Assembly (NCBI GenBank): GCA_018380115.1
Contig: JAGZUF010000038.1
Span: forward strand, 1-12,451
DNA length: 12,451 nucleotides
Reading direction: 5' to 3'
From: Oscillospiraceae bacterium
Lineage (GTDB): Bacteria; Bacillota; Clostridia; Oscillospirales; Ruminococcaceae
Under the pieces are notes generated by a model, which was not told where the DNA came from, ran no database searches, and saw nothing but the letters and a program-made list of their open reading frames with translations. A program made the position numbers and the translations under genes. Positions within the stretch are counted from its first letter, which is position 1; the number at the start of each line of letters is the position of its first letter. Shown piece after piece: positions 6,288-12,451 of this stretch.

Positions 6288-6381
6288 AGCCCTGAAAGGG
6301 CATACTGCCGGCAAGCCTCTCAAGAGGCGCTGAAAAAACGCCGCCTGCATCACTTGCCCTGCGGCCCGTAAACGGGCGCCG
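6288..6381. repeat. Structured intergenic element, copy B
   Basis: This copy contains hairpins GCCC-TGAAA-GGGC, GCCTCT-CA-AGAGGC and GCCCGT-AA-ACGGGC in close succession, with CTGCCGG and GCATCACTTGC in the same order as copy A (3661-3752). Downstream of both copies a GAAAGCTTTTT motif appears (near 3845 and 6452), so the shared unit may extend to about 170-190 bases. No protein frame explains the conservation. Confidence 0.5.
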
Positions 6382-6515
6382 TTTGTACAAGATTATCTTT
6401 CTGGCAATCGTAAAGTTGTTTATCTCTTCCCGCTTCGCCCGATGCTGGAAGCGAAAGCTTTTTTACTCTCCCCAGCTCTGCTAGGAGGTGTCATTTCGCT
6501 AAAGCATACAAAACG

Positions 6516-6542
6516 AGAGGGACGGCCATGTGCCGTCCCTCT
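6516..6542 (-). terminator. Perfect 11-bp hairpin, likely terminator of the AraC-type gene
   Basis: AGAGGGACGGC-CATGT-GCCGTCCCTCT forms a perfect 11-bp stem with a 5-base loop. On the minus strand it is followed by CGTTTTG, a short T-run. It lies about 140 bases past the end of the AraC-type gene, which reads toward it. Confidence 0.6.
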
Positions 6543-6682
6543 TCAATATGCCCTTCACCCCGCGCGCTGCCCGCAGGCGCTTTCCCTCCCTTCTTTTTTC
6601 GCGCAGGCCCTTCTTTTTCCCTCGCGGGCCGGGGCCGGCTGACGCGCCTGCGCGGCGGGGCCCGCCCGCGCGCCGCCGCACA

Positions 6683-7578
6683 TCATGTGCCGCGGCGCTT
6701 CACGGGCACATAGATGTCCATCACAAGGCCGCTGCTGCCGTGGCAGCGCTCGTCGTAAAATTCAAAATCCAGCCCGGCCGGGTCGTATTCCCATTCGCCC
6801 GCGGGCAGCCACTGCTCAAAAATATACCCCCACAGCGCGCGCACCGCTTCGGCCAGCGGGTCCGGTCCGGCCCGGCCATGTCCCCGGGCGGCAGGTCTAC
6901 CGGCTTTGTGGTAAACACGGCATACTGCGCCGCGGGCACGCGCACGGCGCGCATGTCCGGCGCAAGCGCGTCCAGCGTTTCGGGCATCACGCCGAACAGG
7001 TACGTCAGGTTCCCGCCCCTGCCCGGCACGCACAGCCCCACCTCGCCGTGCTTGGGCGGCGAAAGGCGGGCGTACATGCGGCTTTCCATATTCTCGCCGG
7101 TGTACGTCTCCCAGTAGGCCGCAATGTCCTTCGTATAGCCGTGCTCCACATTGGTGTCGATGCCGTAGCCCGCCACCCAGAACTCGCCCAGCGTTTTCAT
7201 CACAGGCTCCATCCTGTCACCTCCCCTCTGCCCGCCCGTGCCGCCGGGCAGGGCCTTCATGCGGGCAAGGTATGTGGTGGGGCTGTAGCCGAATGCGCGG
7301 CGGAACGCGCGGGAAAACCCGCTTGCCGTCTCAAAGCCGCAGGCAAGCGCCGCGTCTATGGCCTTTTCCCCGCGCAGCAGCCGCCTGCGCGCCGCCGCAA
7401 GCCTCTGCAGGCGCACATAGTCCATCACCGGCATGCCCGCCGCCGCGCGGAACATGCGGCAGAAATGAAACGGCGAATACCCCGCCTGCGCCGCAATGCC
7501 AGCCACCGTCAGCGGGCCGTCCAGCGCACCGGCAATATACCGCATGGCACGCCGCACGGCCTGTTCGTCCGTCCACAT
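6683..7578 (-). pseudogene. AraC-family regulator with GyrI-like effector domain, frameshifted
   Basis: The N-terminal part is a clear AraC double helix-turn-helix (first about 110 residues, with GIAAQAGYSPFHFCRMFR and GFSRAFRRAFGYSP). It is followed by a GyrI/AraC effector-binding domain (MEPVMKTLGEFWVAGYGI onward). After TKPVDLPPGDMAGPD the frame is lost; the true end, PLAEAVRALWGYIFEQWLP through MDIYVPVKRRGT, lies in another frame ending at 6683. The lesion is a tandem TCCGG-TCCGG at 6861-6870 (CCGGA twice on the coding strand). Removing one copy restores an uninterrupted 296-residue protein of normal family length. Unrepaired, the ribosome reads about 47 wrong residues to 6721. The start ATG 7578 has GGGGAGG upstream; an upstream ATG at 7626 overlaps the TATAAT. 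Such regulators usually bind a small hydrophobic ligand and control export or resistance genes. It is divergent from 7788-9011. Confidence 0.85.
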
Positions 7579-7614
7579 GGGCCGCCCCTCCCCTTTCTTT
7601 CGCCCGCTGGCATC

Positions 7615-7620
7615 ATTATA
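7615..7620 (-). promoter_or_regulatory. -10 box of the AraC-type gene
   Basis: A perfect TATAAT on the minus strand lies 37 bases before the chosen start codon. No good -35 is visible at the expected distance (CAGCAG), as often seen for activator-dependent promoters. Confidence 0.45.
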
Positions 7621-7711
7621 CCGCATTACGCCGCGCTCTGCTGTTCCGCGCTTGCGGTGCTTCTTTTTTCAGCATACAGGCGCCGCAGCGCGCATGTCAA
7701 CACCGCCCGCC

Positions 7712-7740
7712 TTGGCTTTTGCGCGCAAAAGGTGTATCAT
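7712..7740 (+). promoter_or_regulatory. Sigma-A type promoter of the winged-helix gene
   Basis: TTGGCT (7712-7717), a 17-base spacer and TATCAT (7735-7740) give 4/6 and 5/6 matches to the consensus. Start of transcription would be near 7747, about 40 bases before the ATG. It is back-to-back with the AraC-type promoter, so a regulator binding between them could act on both genes. Confidence 0.5.
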
Positions 7741-7787
7741 AAAGCAAAACGCCGCCCTTTGCGGGCTGTGGAAAGAAGGTGCGCCCC

Positions 7788-9011
7788 ATGGCGCAGACAG
7801 CGCCCATCTCCATCACCGCCGAAATGGCGCGCGGCCACCGCCTGCGCGCGCACAACCTGGCCGCCCCTCTGCCGCCGGGCGCCTATGCGCAGGCTGCAGC
7901 GGCCTGCGGGCTGCAAAATTCGCCCCCCGGCGCCTTTGAGACGGCGCTGTTCGCGCGCGTGCAGGGTGCTTCAATGGCCGGGATACACCGCGCGCTGTAT
8001 GAGGAAAAAAGCCTGCTTCAAGCCTGGAGCTTCCGCGGCGTGCCCGCCGTGTTTCCCACGCAGGACAGCGACGTGTTCCTGTGCGCCCTGAAGGGCAGGG
8101 CACACGAGCAGCCGTGGATTTATACGCGCGGCATCACCCTTGCGCTGGAGCGCCTTGGCCTGACAGTACAGCAGCTGTGGCCGCTTGTGGAAAGCGCCGC
8201 AAGGGAATGCCTGCGCGGGTGCGCCGTCACGGGCAAGCCCGCGCTGGACACCGCCGTGGCTGCCCTTGCCGCGCCGCACCTGCCGGCAGAAGCACAGCCT
8301 GTATGGAACAGCCCCTCGCCCTATGGCCGGCCGGACGTGCAGACGCTGGGCGGGGCTGCAGTTTCGTTTCTTCTGCGCCCGTGCGCCTTCGAGCGGCTGG
8401 TGGTGTTCGGGCGGCGCGAGGGCGCGCTGCCCACGTTCACCTCGCCAAAGGCGTGGCTGGGCAGGCCCCTTCCCCCGCCCCGTGCAGACGCCGCCCTGCA
8501 GCTTGTGCGCCGCTTTCTGCACTGCTACGGCCCCGCCACGCCCGCCGCACTTCAAAGCTGGCTGGGCGCGTGCCCGGCGCAGGCAAAGCGCATGTGGGCC
8601 GCCGCAGCGCCCGAAATGCAGCCCGTGAAGCTGGCGGGCCGCACCGCCTGGATGCTGGCGCAGGACGTGCCCGCCCTGCCGGATGCCGCGCCGGGGCAGC
8701 CGCAGCTTTTGCTGCTTGGCCCGCACGACCCGTATTTGGACGTGCACAGCCCGCACGAAAAAGCCCTGCTTCTGCCGGACGCCGCCCTGCACAAGGCCGT
8801 GTGGCAGACTGTCTCGAACCCGGGTGTGCTTTTGAAAGAGGGGGCCATTGCAGGCGTGTGGCGCCAGAAGGCGCAGGGCAAAAGCCTTTCGCTTTCCTTC
8901 ACGCTGTTTGCCCCGCTCTCCCCGGCCGAGCGCGCGTGTGCCGTGGCCCTGGCACAGCGCTATGCCGCCTTTCGCGGCCAGCGCCTTGCCGCCTGCACGC
9001 TGGAGAATTGA
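7788..9011 (+). CDS. Winged-helix DNA-binding domain protein (HTH_42/DUF1006, YcaQ-like)
   Basis: The 407-residue protein matches the winged-helix family formerly called DUF1006. The N-terminal part has the family pattern of an Arg/His-rich first helix (RGHRLRAHNL), then GLQNSPPGAFETALFARVQG and a following WSFRGVPAVFPTQD segment (normally mRgTlHlv). The C-terminal half has LLLLGPHDPYLD, corresponding to the LLP-FD-YLLG motif, and a closing GAIAGVW segment. Family members bind DNA; the enteric member YcaQ/AlkX is a DNA glycosylase that opens interstrand crosslinks, but many clostridial and actinobacterial members are untested. Length fits the family (about 350-410). The start ATG 7788 follows AGAAGG (7774-7779); an in-frame GTG at 7779 overlaps that site and was not chosen. 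Repair or regulation is possible; I cannot decide from sequence. Confidence 0.85.
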   Translation: MAQTAPISITAEMARGHRLRAHNLAAPLPPGAYAQAAAACGLQNSPPGAFETALFARVQGASMAGIHRALYEEKSLLQAWSFRGVPAVFPTQDSDVFLCALKGRAHEQPWIYTRGITLALERLGLTVQQLWPLVESAARECLRGCAVTGKPALDTAVAALAAPHLPAEAQPVWNSPSPYGRPDVQTLGGAAVSFLLRPCAFERLVVFGRREGALPTFTSPKAWLGRPLPPPRADAALQLVRRFLHCYGPATPAALQSWLGACPAQAKRMWAAAAPEMQPVKLAGRTAWMLAQDVPALPDAAPGQPQLLLLGPHDPYLDVHSPHEKALLLPDAALHKAVWQTVSNPGVLLKEGAIAGVWRQKAQGKSLSLSFTLFAPLSPAERACAVALAQRYAAFRGQRLAACTLEN

Positions 9012-9013
9012 GT

Positions 9014-9026
9014 ATACAATTTGTAT
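9014..9026. promoter_or_regulatory. Small palindrome after the winged-helix gene
   Basis: ATACAA-T-TTGTAT is a perfect 13-bp inverted repeat beginning three bases after the stop codon, in an AT-rich patch with further TATAC and GTAT motifs. It could be a weak terminator stem or a protein site; there is no T-run directly behind it other than TTTTT after the second arm. Confidence 0.3.
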
Positions 9027-9116
9027 TTTTATACTTTTCGTATTCTATCACAGTGCGCCATCCCTCCATGCAAAAAGCCTCAAAAAACAAAGCCGCCTTT
9101 TGGCGACACTGCCGCC

Positions 9117-9145
9117 TTGCAGCTGCGCGCAAAACGGGGCATAAT
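9117..9145 (+). promoter_or_regulatory. Promoter of the coiled-coil gene
   Basis: TTGCAG (9117-9122), a 17-base spacer and CATAAT (9140-9145; 5/6 match) precede the gene at 9181 by 35 bases. The -35 is weak (3/6). Confidence 0.45.
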
Positions 9146-9180
9146 AAAAAACAGACATGCAGCGTAAAAGGTGCGGGCAT

Positions 9181-9519
9181 ATGGCAAACAAAGAATTGAC
9201 TTTGCAGATATTGGGCGAATGAAAGGCCGGGCAGGACGAGCTGCGCGCCGTGCAGGCCTCCATGGCCGCACGGCTGGAAAAGGTGGAGGCCGGGCAGGCA
9301 AAGCTGGAGACAGAGATGCGCCACACACGCATGCTGGTAGGGCAGCAGGGCCACAAAACCGGCCTCGTGGCCGGGCAGTACGGCGATATGGCCGAAAAGC
9401 TCGGCCTGCTCATCCAAAAGGCTGCGCAGGCGGATGAGCCGCGCAGCCGCGTGAGCACGCTGGAGACCGTCGTCTCCCACCACACGGCAGAGCTTCAGGC
9501 ACTGCGCAAGGCAAACTGA
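9181..9519 (+). pseudogene. Small coiled-coil protein gene interrupted by in-frame TGA
   Basis: ATG 9181, preceded by AAAGGTG (9167-9173), opens a 112-codon frame that reads MANKELTLQILGE, then TGA (9220-9222), then continues in the same frame: KAGQDELRAVQASMAARLEKVEAGQ and so on, to TGA 9517-9519. The body is charged, with heptad-like Leu/Val/Met spacing, and looks like a dimeric coiled coil of the kind often annotated as hypothetical in Firmicutes. The promoter, ribosome site and a strong terminator are all intact, so only codon 14 is wrong. Restart at GTG 9250 or ATG 9262 could give an 85-90 residue product, but no good ribosome site is seen there. Selenocysteine is unlikely in this context. 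It may be a recent nonsense mutation, a read-through codon or a sequence error. The function is unknown. Confidence 0.7.
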
Positions 9520-9530
9520 GCAGATGCAGA

Positions 9531-9570
9531 AAGGCGGGCGCCTCCCGAAAAGGAAGGCGCCCGCCTTTTT
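9531..9570 (+). terminator. Strong intrinsic terminator between convergent genes
   Basis: AAGGCGGGCGCCT (9531-9543) and AGGCGCCCGCCTT (9555-9567) form a 13-bp stem with an 11-base loop, followed by five T in total (9566-9570) and then CTTTC. It ends the coiled-coil gene 12 bases after its stop, and its position just past the end of the CHR pair suggests it also serves the minus strand. Confidence 0.9.
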
Positions 9571-9574
9571 CTTT

Positions 9575-10144
9575 CTATACGGGCACAAGGCCGGTAAGGC
9601 CCAGCGCAAGGCTGGCCGCGCCGCACAGGCACATCACCAGAATGGGGTTCCATTTGCGCCAGCGCAGCAGCACAAAGGCAGCGCAGAACAGCGCCGCTGC
9701 CGCCCACTGCACATTCCCCGCCGCGGGGGCCGCCCCGCCGGATACCGCCGTGCCCAGCATGGAGAGGCCGGCCGCCGCAATCAGCGCCACCACTGCCGGG
9801 CGCAGGCAGCTCAGCACGCCGTCCAGCGCCGGGGCGCTTTTATAGCGCCGGTATACATACGCCAGCACAGACACCAGAATAAGCGCCGGAAAGATGCACC
9901 CAAGCGTGGCCACCACGGCCCCCGGCACGCCCGCAATGCGGATGCCCACAAAGGTGGCCGCGTTCACGGCAATGGGGCCGGGCGTCATCTCTGCAATGGT
10001 GACAAGGTTTGTGAATTCGGCCATGGACAGCCATGCATGGGCCTGCACCACCTGCGCCTGAATGAGGGGGATGGCCGCATAGCCGCCCCCGATGCTGAAC
10101 AGCCCCACCAGAAGGAAGCTGAAAAAAAGCTGCATGTAAATCAC
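9575..10144 (-). CDS. Chromate transporter (CHR) family protein, short subunit 2
   Basis: This 189-residue membrane protein is one half-size CHR domain with the family motifs: FSIGGGYAAIPLI near the N-terminus (residues 16-28) and EMTPGPIAVNAA (52-63), followed by several hydrophobic helices. CHR proteins export chromate, or move sulfate-like anions, across the inner membrane. Short members come in pairs with opposite topology. I chose GTG 10144 as start: it overlaps the upstream stop as GTGA, AAGGGGG lies about ten bases upstream, and it gives the family-typical opening MIYMQLFFSF. The longer GTG start at 10174 would extend into the upstream gene. Expression is therefore translationally coupled to the first subunit. 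In gut anaerobes the natural substrate is uncertain. Confidence 0.88.
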   Translation of the reverse strand: MIYMQLFFSFLLVGLFSIGGGYAAIPLIQAQVVQAHAWLSMAEFTNLVTIAEMTPGPIAVNAATFVGIRIAGVPGAVVATLGCIFPALILVSVLAYVYRRYKSAPALDGVLSCLRPAVVALIAAAGLSMLGTAVSGGAAPAAGNVQWAAAALFCAAFVLLRWRKWNPILVMCLCGAASLALGLTGLVPV

Positions 10145-11088
10145 GGCGCGCCCGCCCCCTTTCTTTTGTGCCACAGCGTTTTACCCACGCCCGCCAGCGC
10201 CGCGGCCAGAATGATGAAGATGACGTTTACACCGAACACAAAGCTTGCCAGAAAAGCCCCCGCCATCAGCGCAAGGGAAAGGGCGCTGCGCTCTTTGGCC
10301 ACCCCGGCGCCCAGGCCGCAGGCCACGTCCAGTATCACGGCGGCCACGCCCGCCTGCATGCCCTTCAGCGCCAGCGCCACCCAGCGGTTGGCCGCAAAGG
10401 CCGCATAGAACAGCGAGACAACCGACAAAATGACCATCGGCGGAAGAATGGTGCCCAGCACGGCCACCACCATGCCTGCAAAGCCGCACACGCGCCAGCC
10501 CACCAGAATGGCAGCGTTCACCGCAATGGCCCCCGGCGAGGCCTGGGCCAAGGCGGCAAAGTCCAGCATTTCCTCCTCACTCAGCCATTTCAGGCTGTCC
10601 ACAAATTTGCGCTTCATAAAGGTGACGATAACGAACCCGCCGCCGAAGGTGAAGGTGCTGATGTACAGTGTGGCCAGAAACAGCGGCCACAGCTTTGCCC
10701 TGCCGCAGCCCGGCGCCCCGTGCGCCTGCGCGCCTTCGGCCGGCATGGGCGCCGCTCCCGCCGGGCAGGGTGCAACCTGCCCCCCGGCCGCCTGTGCGCC
10801 CGGCGCACGCTTTTCTTCCGGCATTGCACTGGCGGCGCCTTCCGCATCCTCCGCACATGCCCCGGGCCCGTCACCTGCCTGTGCCCCGGCCGCCTGTGTG
10901 CCCGGCGCACGCTTTTCTTCCGGCATTGCACCGGCGGCGCCTTCCGCCTCCGCCGCGCACGCCCCGGGCCCGTCACCTGCCTGTGCCGCGGCCTCCTTCA
11001 CCTGTGCCGCATTTTCCGTGACGGACGCGGCGGGCCCCGTCTGCCCGTGCTGCGCCGCGGGGGCGCCGGGTGCGTTATGTGTGTGCAT
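10141..11088 (-). CDS. Chromate transporter (CHR) family protein, short subunit 1 with long repeat-bearing N-terminal tail
   Basis: Residues from about 132 onward form a normal short CHR domain: KLWPLFLATLYISTFTFGGGF (FGGG at 148-151), QASPGAIAVNAAILVG (182-197) and four or more hydrophobic helices, ending in a basic tail, KRKGAGAP. The first ~131 residues are unlike the family, which normally begins at the first helix. They are Ala/Gly/Pro/Glu-rich, predicted disordered, and contain two tandem 34-residue repeats (35-68 and 69-102; motif MPEEKRAPG). The start ATG 11088 has AAGGGGGAAG just upstream, so the tail is probably translated. It forms an operon with the second subunit through a four-base GTGA overlap, and is divergent from the LysR gene. 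The tail could be a cytoplasmic linker or interaction segment; that is inference. Confidence 0.88.
   Translation of the reverse strand: MHTHNAPGAPAAQHGQTGPAASVTENAAQVKEAAAQAGDGPGACAAEAEGAAGAMPEEKRAPGTQAAGAQAGDGPGACAEDAEGAASAMPEEKRAPGAQAAGGQVAPCPAGAAPMPAEGAQAHGAPGCGRAKLWPLFLATLYISTFTFGGGFVIVTFMKRKFVDSLKWLSEEEMLDFAALAQASPGAIAVNAAILVGWRVCGFAGMVVAVLGTILPPMVILSVVSLFYAAFAANRWVALALKGMQAGVAAVILDVACGLGAGVAKERSALSLALMAGAFLASFVFGVNVIFIILAAALAGVGKTLWHKRKGAGAP
10782..10985 (-). repeat. Tandem repeat, 2 x 102 bp, coding for 34-residue units
   Basis: Units at 10782-10883 and 10884-10985 are nearly identical (a handful of substitutions). Each encodes AQAGDGPGACA...MPEEKRAPG...QAAG. A unit length that is a multiple of three keeps the transporter frame open whatever the copy number, so the array can expand or shrink by slippage or recombination without breaking the gene. 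Confidence 0.9.
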
Positions 11089-11168
11089 GCTGCTTCCCCC
11101 TTTTTCTGCGGCGGGCGCAGCGTGTGCCGGGCCGCGCCGCCTGCCATGTATCTTTCTGCCCTGCCTTC

Positions 11169-11174
11169 ATCATA
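11169..11174 (-). promoter_or_regulatory. Extended -10 of the CHR operon
   Basis: The minus strand reads TGgTATGAT, an extended -10, 81 bases before the first CHR start codon. The matching -35 (TTTTAT) is weak, consistent with dependence on an activator such as the divergent LysR protein. Confidence 0.35.
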
Positions 11175-11199
11175 CCACTTGCGCAGTCATAATAAAAAT

Positions 11200-11217
11200 A
11201 CTATAATTTTATATAGT
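11200..11217. promoter_or_regulatory. Palindromic operator candidate for the LysR regulator
   Basis: ACTATA-ATTTTA-TATAGT has perfect 6-bp arms around a 6-base centre and fits the T-N11-A rule of LysR-type binding sites. It lies between the two divergent promoters in the only AT-rich part of the intergenic region. Confidence 0.5.
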
Positions 11218-11229
11218 TATTAGTGCTTT

Positions 11230-11238
11230 TGCTATAAT
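11230..11238 (+). promoter_or_regulatory. Extended -10 promoter of the LysR gene
   Basis: TGCTATAAT is a perfect extended -10 element 59 bases before the start codon. The upstream TATAAT at 11202-11207 with TTGCGC at 11179-11184 (17-base spacer) is an alternative promoter and overlaps the operator candidate, which would allow autorepression. Confidence 0.5.
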
Positions 11239-11297
11239 TCTTCCGGCGCACCGCCGTTTCGGCGGGTATACACTGTTTTGAAGGGGAGGCATGGCCT

Positions 11298-12182
11298 TTG
11301 ACCATCCGTCACTTCCGCATCTTCATCGCCGTGGCAAACACGGAAAGCATCACCCGGGCCGCGCAGGCACTGTATGTGTCCCAGCCCACCGTCAGCGTCG
11401 CCATCCGCGAGCTGGAGCAGCACTACGGCACCCGCCTGTTCGAGCGCATCAGCCAGCGCCTGAAAATAACCGAGGCGGGCCGCGCCCTGCTGGGCTATGC
11501 CACGCACCTCATCAGCCTGTACGACGAGATGGAGGCCACGTTTCAGAACCCGGATTCCCACGGCCTGCTGCGCGTGGGCGCCAGCGTCACCTTCGGCGTG
11601 TACGGCATGCCCGCCCTGGCGGCAGATTTCCGCGCCCGCTTCCCGCACATCCGCCTGGAGGTGACGGTGGACACCACCGATGAGGTGGAAAAGCGCCTTC
11701 TGGAAAACGAATTGGACGCCGCCATCGTGGCGGGCGTGGTGCGCTCGCGCTTCATCTCCCTCACCCCGCTGTTCACAGAGCAGCATGTCGCCCTGTGCGC
11801 GCCCGGGCACCCCATGGCCGGGCGCACCGTGCCGCTGGCGCAGTTCATGGCCCAGCCGATGGTGCTGCGCCAGCGCAGCTCGGGCGCGTTCCAGCTTTTC
11901 AGCGCCGCAGCAGCGCAGGCGGGCTATACGCTTCGCCCCGCGTGGGAGTGCGCGTCGCTTCAGGCCATTCTGGCCGCTGTGGGCCGGGGCCTCGGCGTCA
12001 CCGTGCTTCCCAGCCGGCTGGCCGCGCCCGCCCTTGCCGCCGGGCAGCTGGCCCGTATCCGGGTGCAGGGCCTCTCTGTGCACAGCACCGTGTGCCTGGC
12101 CGTGCACAAATCGAAGTTCATCTCGCCCGCACTGGGCCATTTCATGGCCATGGCCCGCGCCTTGGCTCAGAGGGAAGAATAA
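11298..12182 (+). CDS. LysR-family transcriptional regulator, divergent from the CHR operon
   Basis: This 294-residue protein has the LysR winged helix-turn-helix at residues 1-60 (RHFRIFIAVANTESITRAAQ, then VSQPTVSVAIRELEQ and LFER) and a periplasmic-binding-protein-like effector domain from about residue 90 (LLRVGASVTFGVYGMPAL; GVTVLPSRLA near the end). Family members bind as tetramers and activate a divergent operon when their ligand is present. The start is unusual: GGGGAGG (11283-11289) lies eight bases before TTG 11298, whereas the nearby ATG 11291 is out of frame and too close to the ribosome site. The divergent layout and the palindrome at 11200-11217 make the CHR pair its likely target. 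The ligand, perhaps an oxyanion, is unknown. Confidence 0.93.
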   Translation: MTIRHFRIFIAVANTESITRAAQALYVSQPTVSVAIRELEQHYGTRLFERISQRLKITEAGRALLGYATHLISLYDEMEATFQNPDSHGLLRVGASVTFGVYGMPALAADFRARFPHIRLEVTVDTTDEVEKRLLENELDAAIVAGVVRSRFISLTPLFTEQHVALCAPGHPMAGRTVPLAQFMAQPMVLRQRSSGAFQLFSAAAAQAGYTLRPAWECASLQAILAAVGRGLGVTVLPSRLAAPALAAGQLARIRVQGLSVHSTVCLAVHKSKFISPALGHFMAMARALAQREE

Positions 12183-12305
12183 CGCGCCCGCACAGCCTTT
12201 TTCCGTATGGCGCGCCCCTTTCCGGCCGCCGTTTCCCGGTGCCGGCGCGGTGCTTCAGGCCCGCCTGCATAAGGGGCCGCGCCGTCCCCGGCGTTTTGGG
12301 GCCTT

Positions 12306-12451
12306 GTGCTTTGCATCGAACCGGGCGGCGCGCATCAGCTTTCCGGCGCGCGGCAGTTTGCCCTGGCCGAGCAGGGCGGGCGCATCTGCGCCGCGGCCGG
12401 GTTCATCCGCGCAAACGCCTGTGAAAGCCCGGATATCTGGGCCTCCATCTG
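12306..12451 (+). CDS. Possible partial gene at right edge, unrecognised
   Basis: A plus-strand frame opens after TAA 12270-12272. From GTG 12306 it reads LCIEPGGAHQLSGARQFALA and continues (EQGGRICAAAGFIRANACES, PDIWASI) to the window edge with coding-like GC-rich third positions. There is no good ribosome site. Two minus-strand frames are also open across the same bases, one ending at about 12332 and one at about 12255, so the strand is uncertain. I favour the plus frame because its composition is the least Arg/Pro-biased. No function can be given. Confidence 0.3.
   Translation, partial: MLCIEPGGAHQLSGARQFALAEQGGRICAAAGFIRANACESPDIWASI

Larger units (their letters stand above)
5635..6682. 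other. 1-kb intergenic region with hairpins and a structured repeat
   Basis: No gene was supported between the HAD gene and the AraC-type gene. The region holds, in order: a plus-oriented terminator (5968-5993), a promoter-like minus-strand block (5994-6023), a second terminator hairpin (6112-6146), several short hairpins within the structured repeat copy B (6288-6381), and a long perfect hairpin (6516-6542). The density of RNA-like structure with no protein frame makes one or more small RNAs plausible. Confidence 0.5.

Noticed and set aside
4663..6288. 541-codon plus-strand frame
   Set aside because: It overlaps the end of the hydrolase and runs antisense to the HAD gene. It has no ribosome site and its composition is that of a shadow frame.
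6685..8091. 468-codon plus-strand frame
   Set aside because: It is antisense to the AraC-type gene and overlaps the start of the winged-helix gene in another frame.
9220..9222. Selenocysteine codon
   Set aside because: The residue lies in a charged helical coiled-coil segment with no redox motif, and no SECIS-like hairpin was evident immediately downstream.

Overview
The window looks like a chromosomal segment of a GC-rich gut-type Clostridia (Oscillospiraceae/Ruminococcaceae-like). This is inference from strong AGGAGG-type ribosome sites, GC-rich third codon positions, a mixed gene set typical of such genomes, and several long gene-poor intergenic stretches. No rRNA, tRNA, CRISPR array, transposase or recognisable phage structural gene was seen. 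Most long open frames are antisense shadows produced by the GC-rich code.

Layout, left to right. (1) 1-207: start of a gene on the minus strand, cut by the window edge. (2) 208-2148: about 1.9 kb without a convincing gene. It holds an AT-rich control block (1128-1230) with a minus-strand promoter and three related 17-bp operator-like boxes, and two ~105-bp direct repeats. (3) 2149-2760: an XRE-HTH/S24 (LexA-like) self-cleaving repressor. (4) 2761-3931: intergenic, with a 360-bp AT-rich island (about 36% GC by count) carrying a decayed reading frame, then a structured repeat that recurs near 6290. (5) 3932-4843 (+) carbon-nitrogen hydrolase and 4975-5634 (-) HAD phosphatase, convergent. (6) 5635-6682: intergenic, with several hairpins/terminators, a promoter-like block and the second copy of the structured repeat. 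(7) 6683-7578 (-) AraC/GyrI-like regulator broken by a 5-bp tandem duplication, divergent from 7788-9011 (+) winged-helix (HTH_42/YcaQ-like) protein. (8) 9181-9519 (+) small coiled-coil gene with an early in-frame TGA. (9) 9575-11088 (-) a translationally coupled pair of short chromate-transporter (CHR) subunits, the first with an unusual repeat-containing N-terminal tail. It is divergent from a LysR regulator at 11298-12182 (+), probably its controller. (10) 12183-12451: a possible partial gene at the right edge.

Working units I can defend: the CHR pair plus divergent LysR is a transport-and-regulator module with a palindromic operator candidate between them. The S24 repressor lies about 1 kb from an operator-like array that it may, or may not, control. 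The divergent AraC and HTH_42 pair share a promoter region. Two genes here (AraC and the coiled-coil gene) carry single inactivating lesions in otherwise intact transcription units, which suggests recent decay or switchable expression. I did not find a clear new multi-gene system. The best leads are the operator array, the repeated structured element, the CCGGA slippage site and the repeat-bearing transporter tail.
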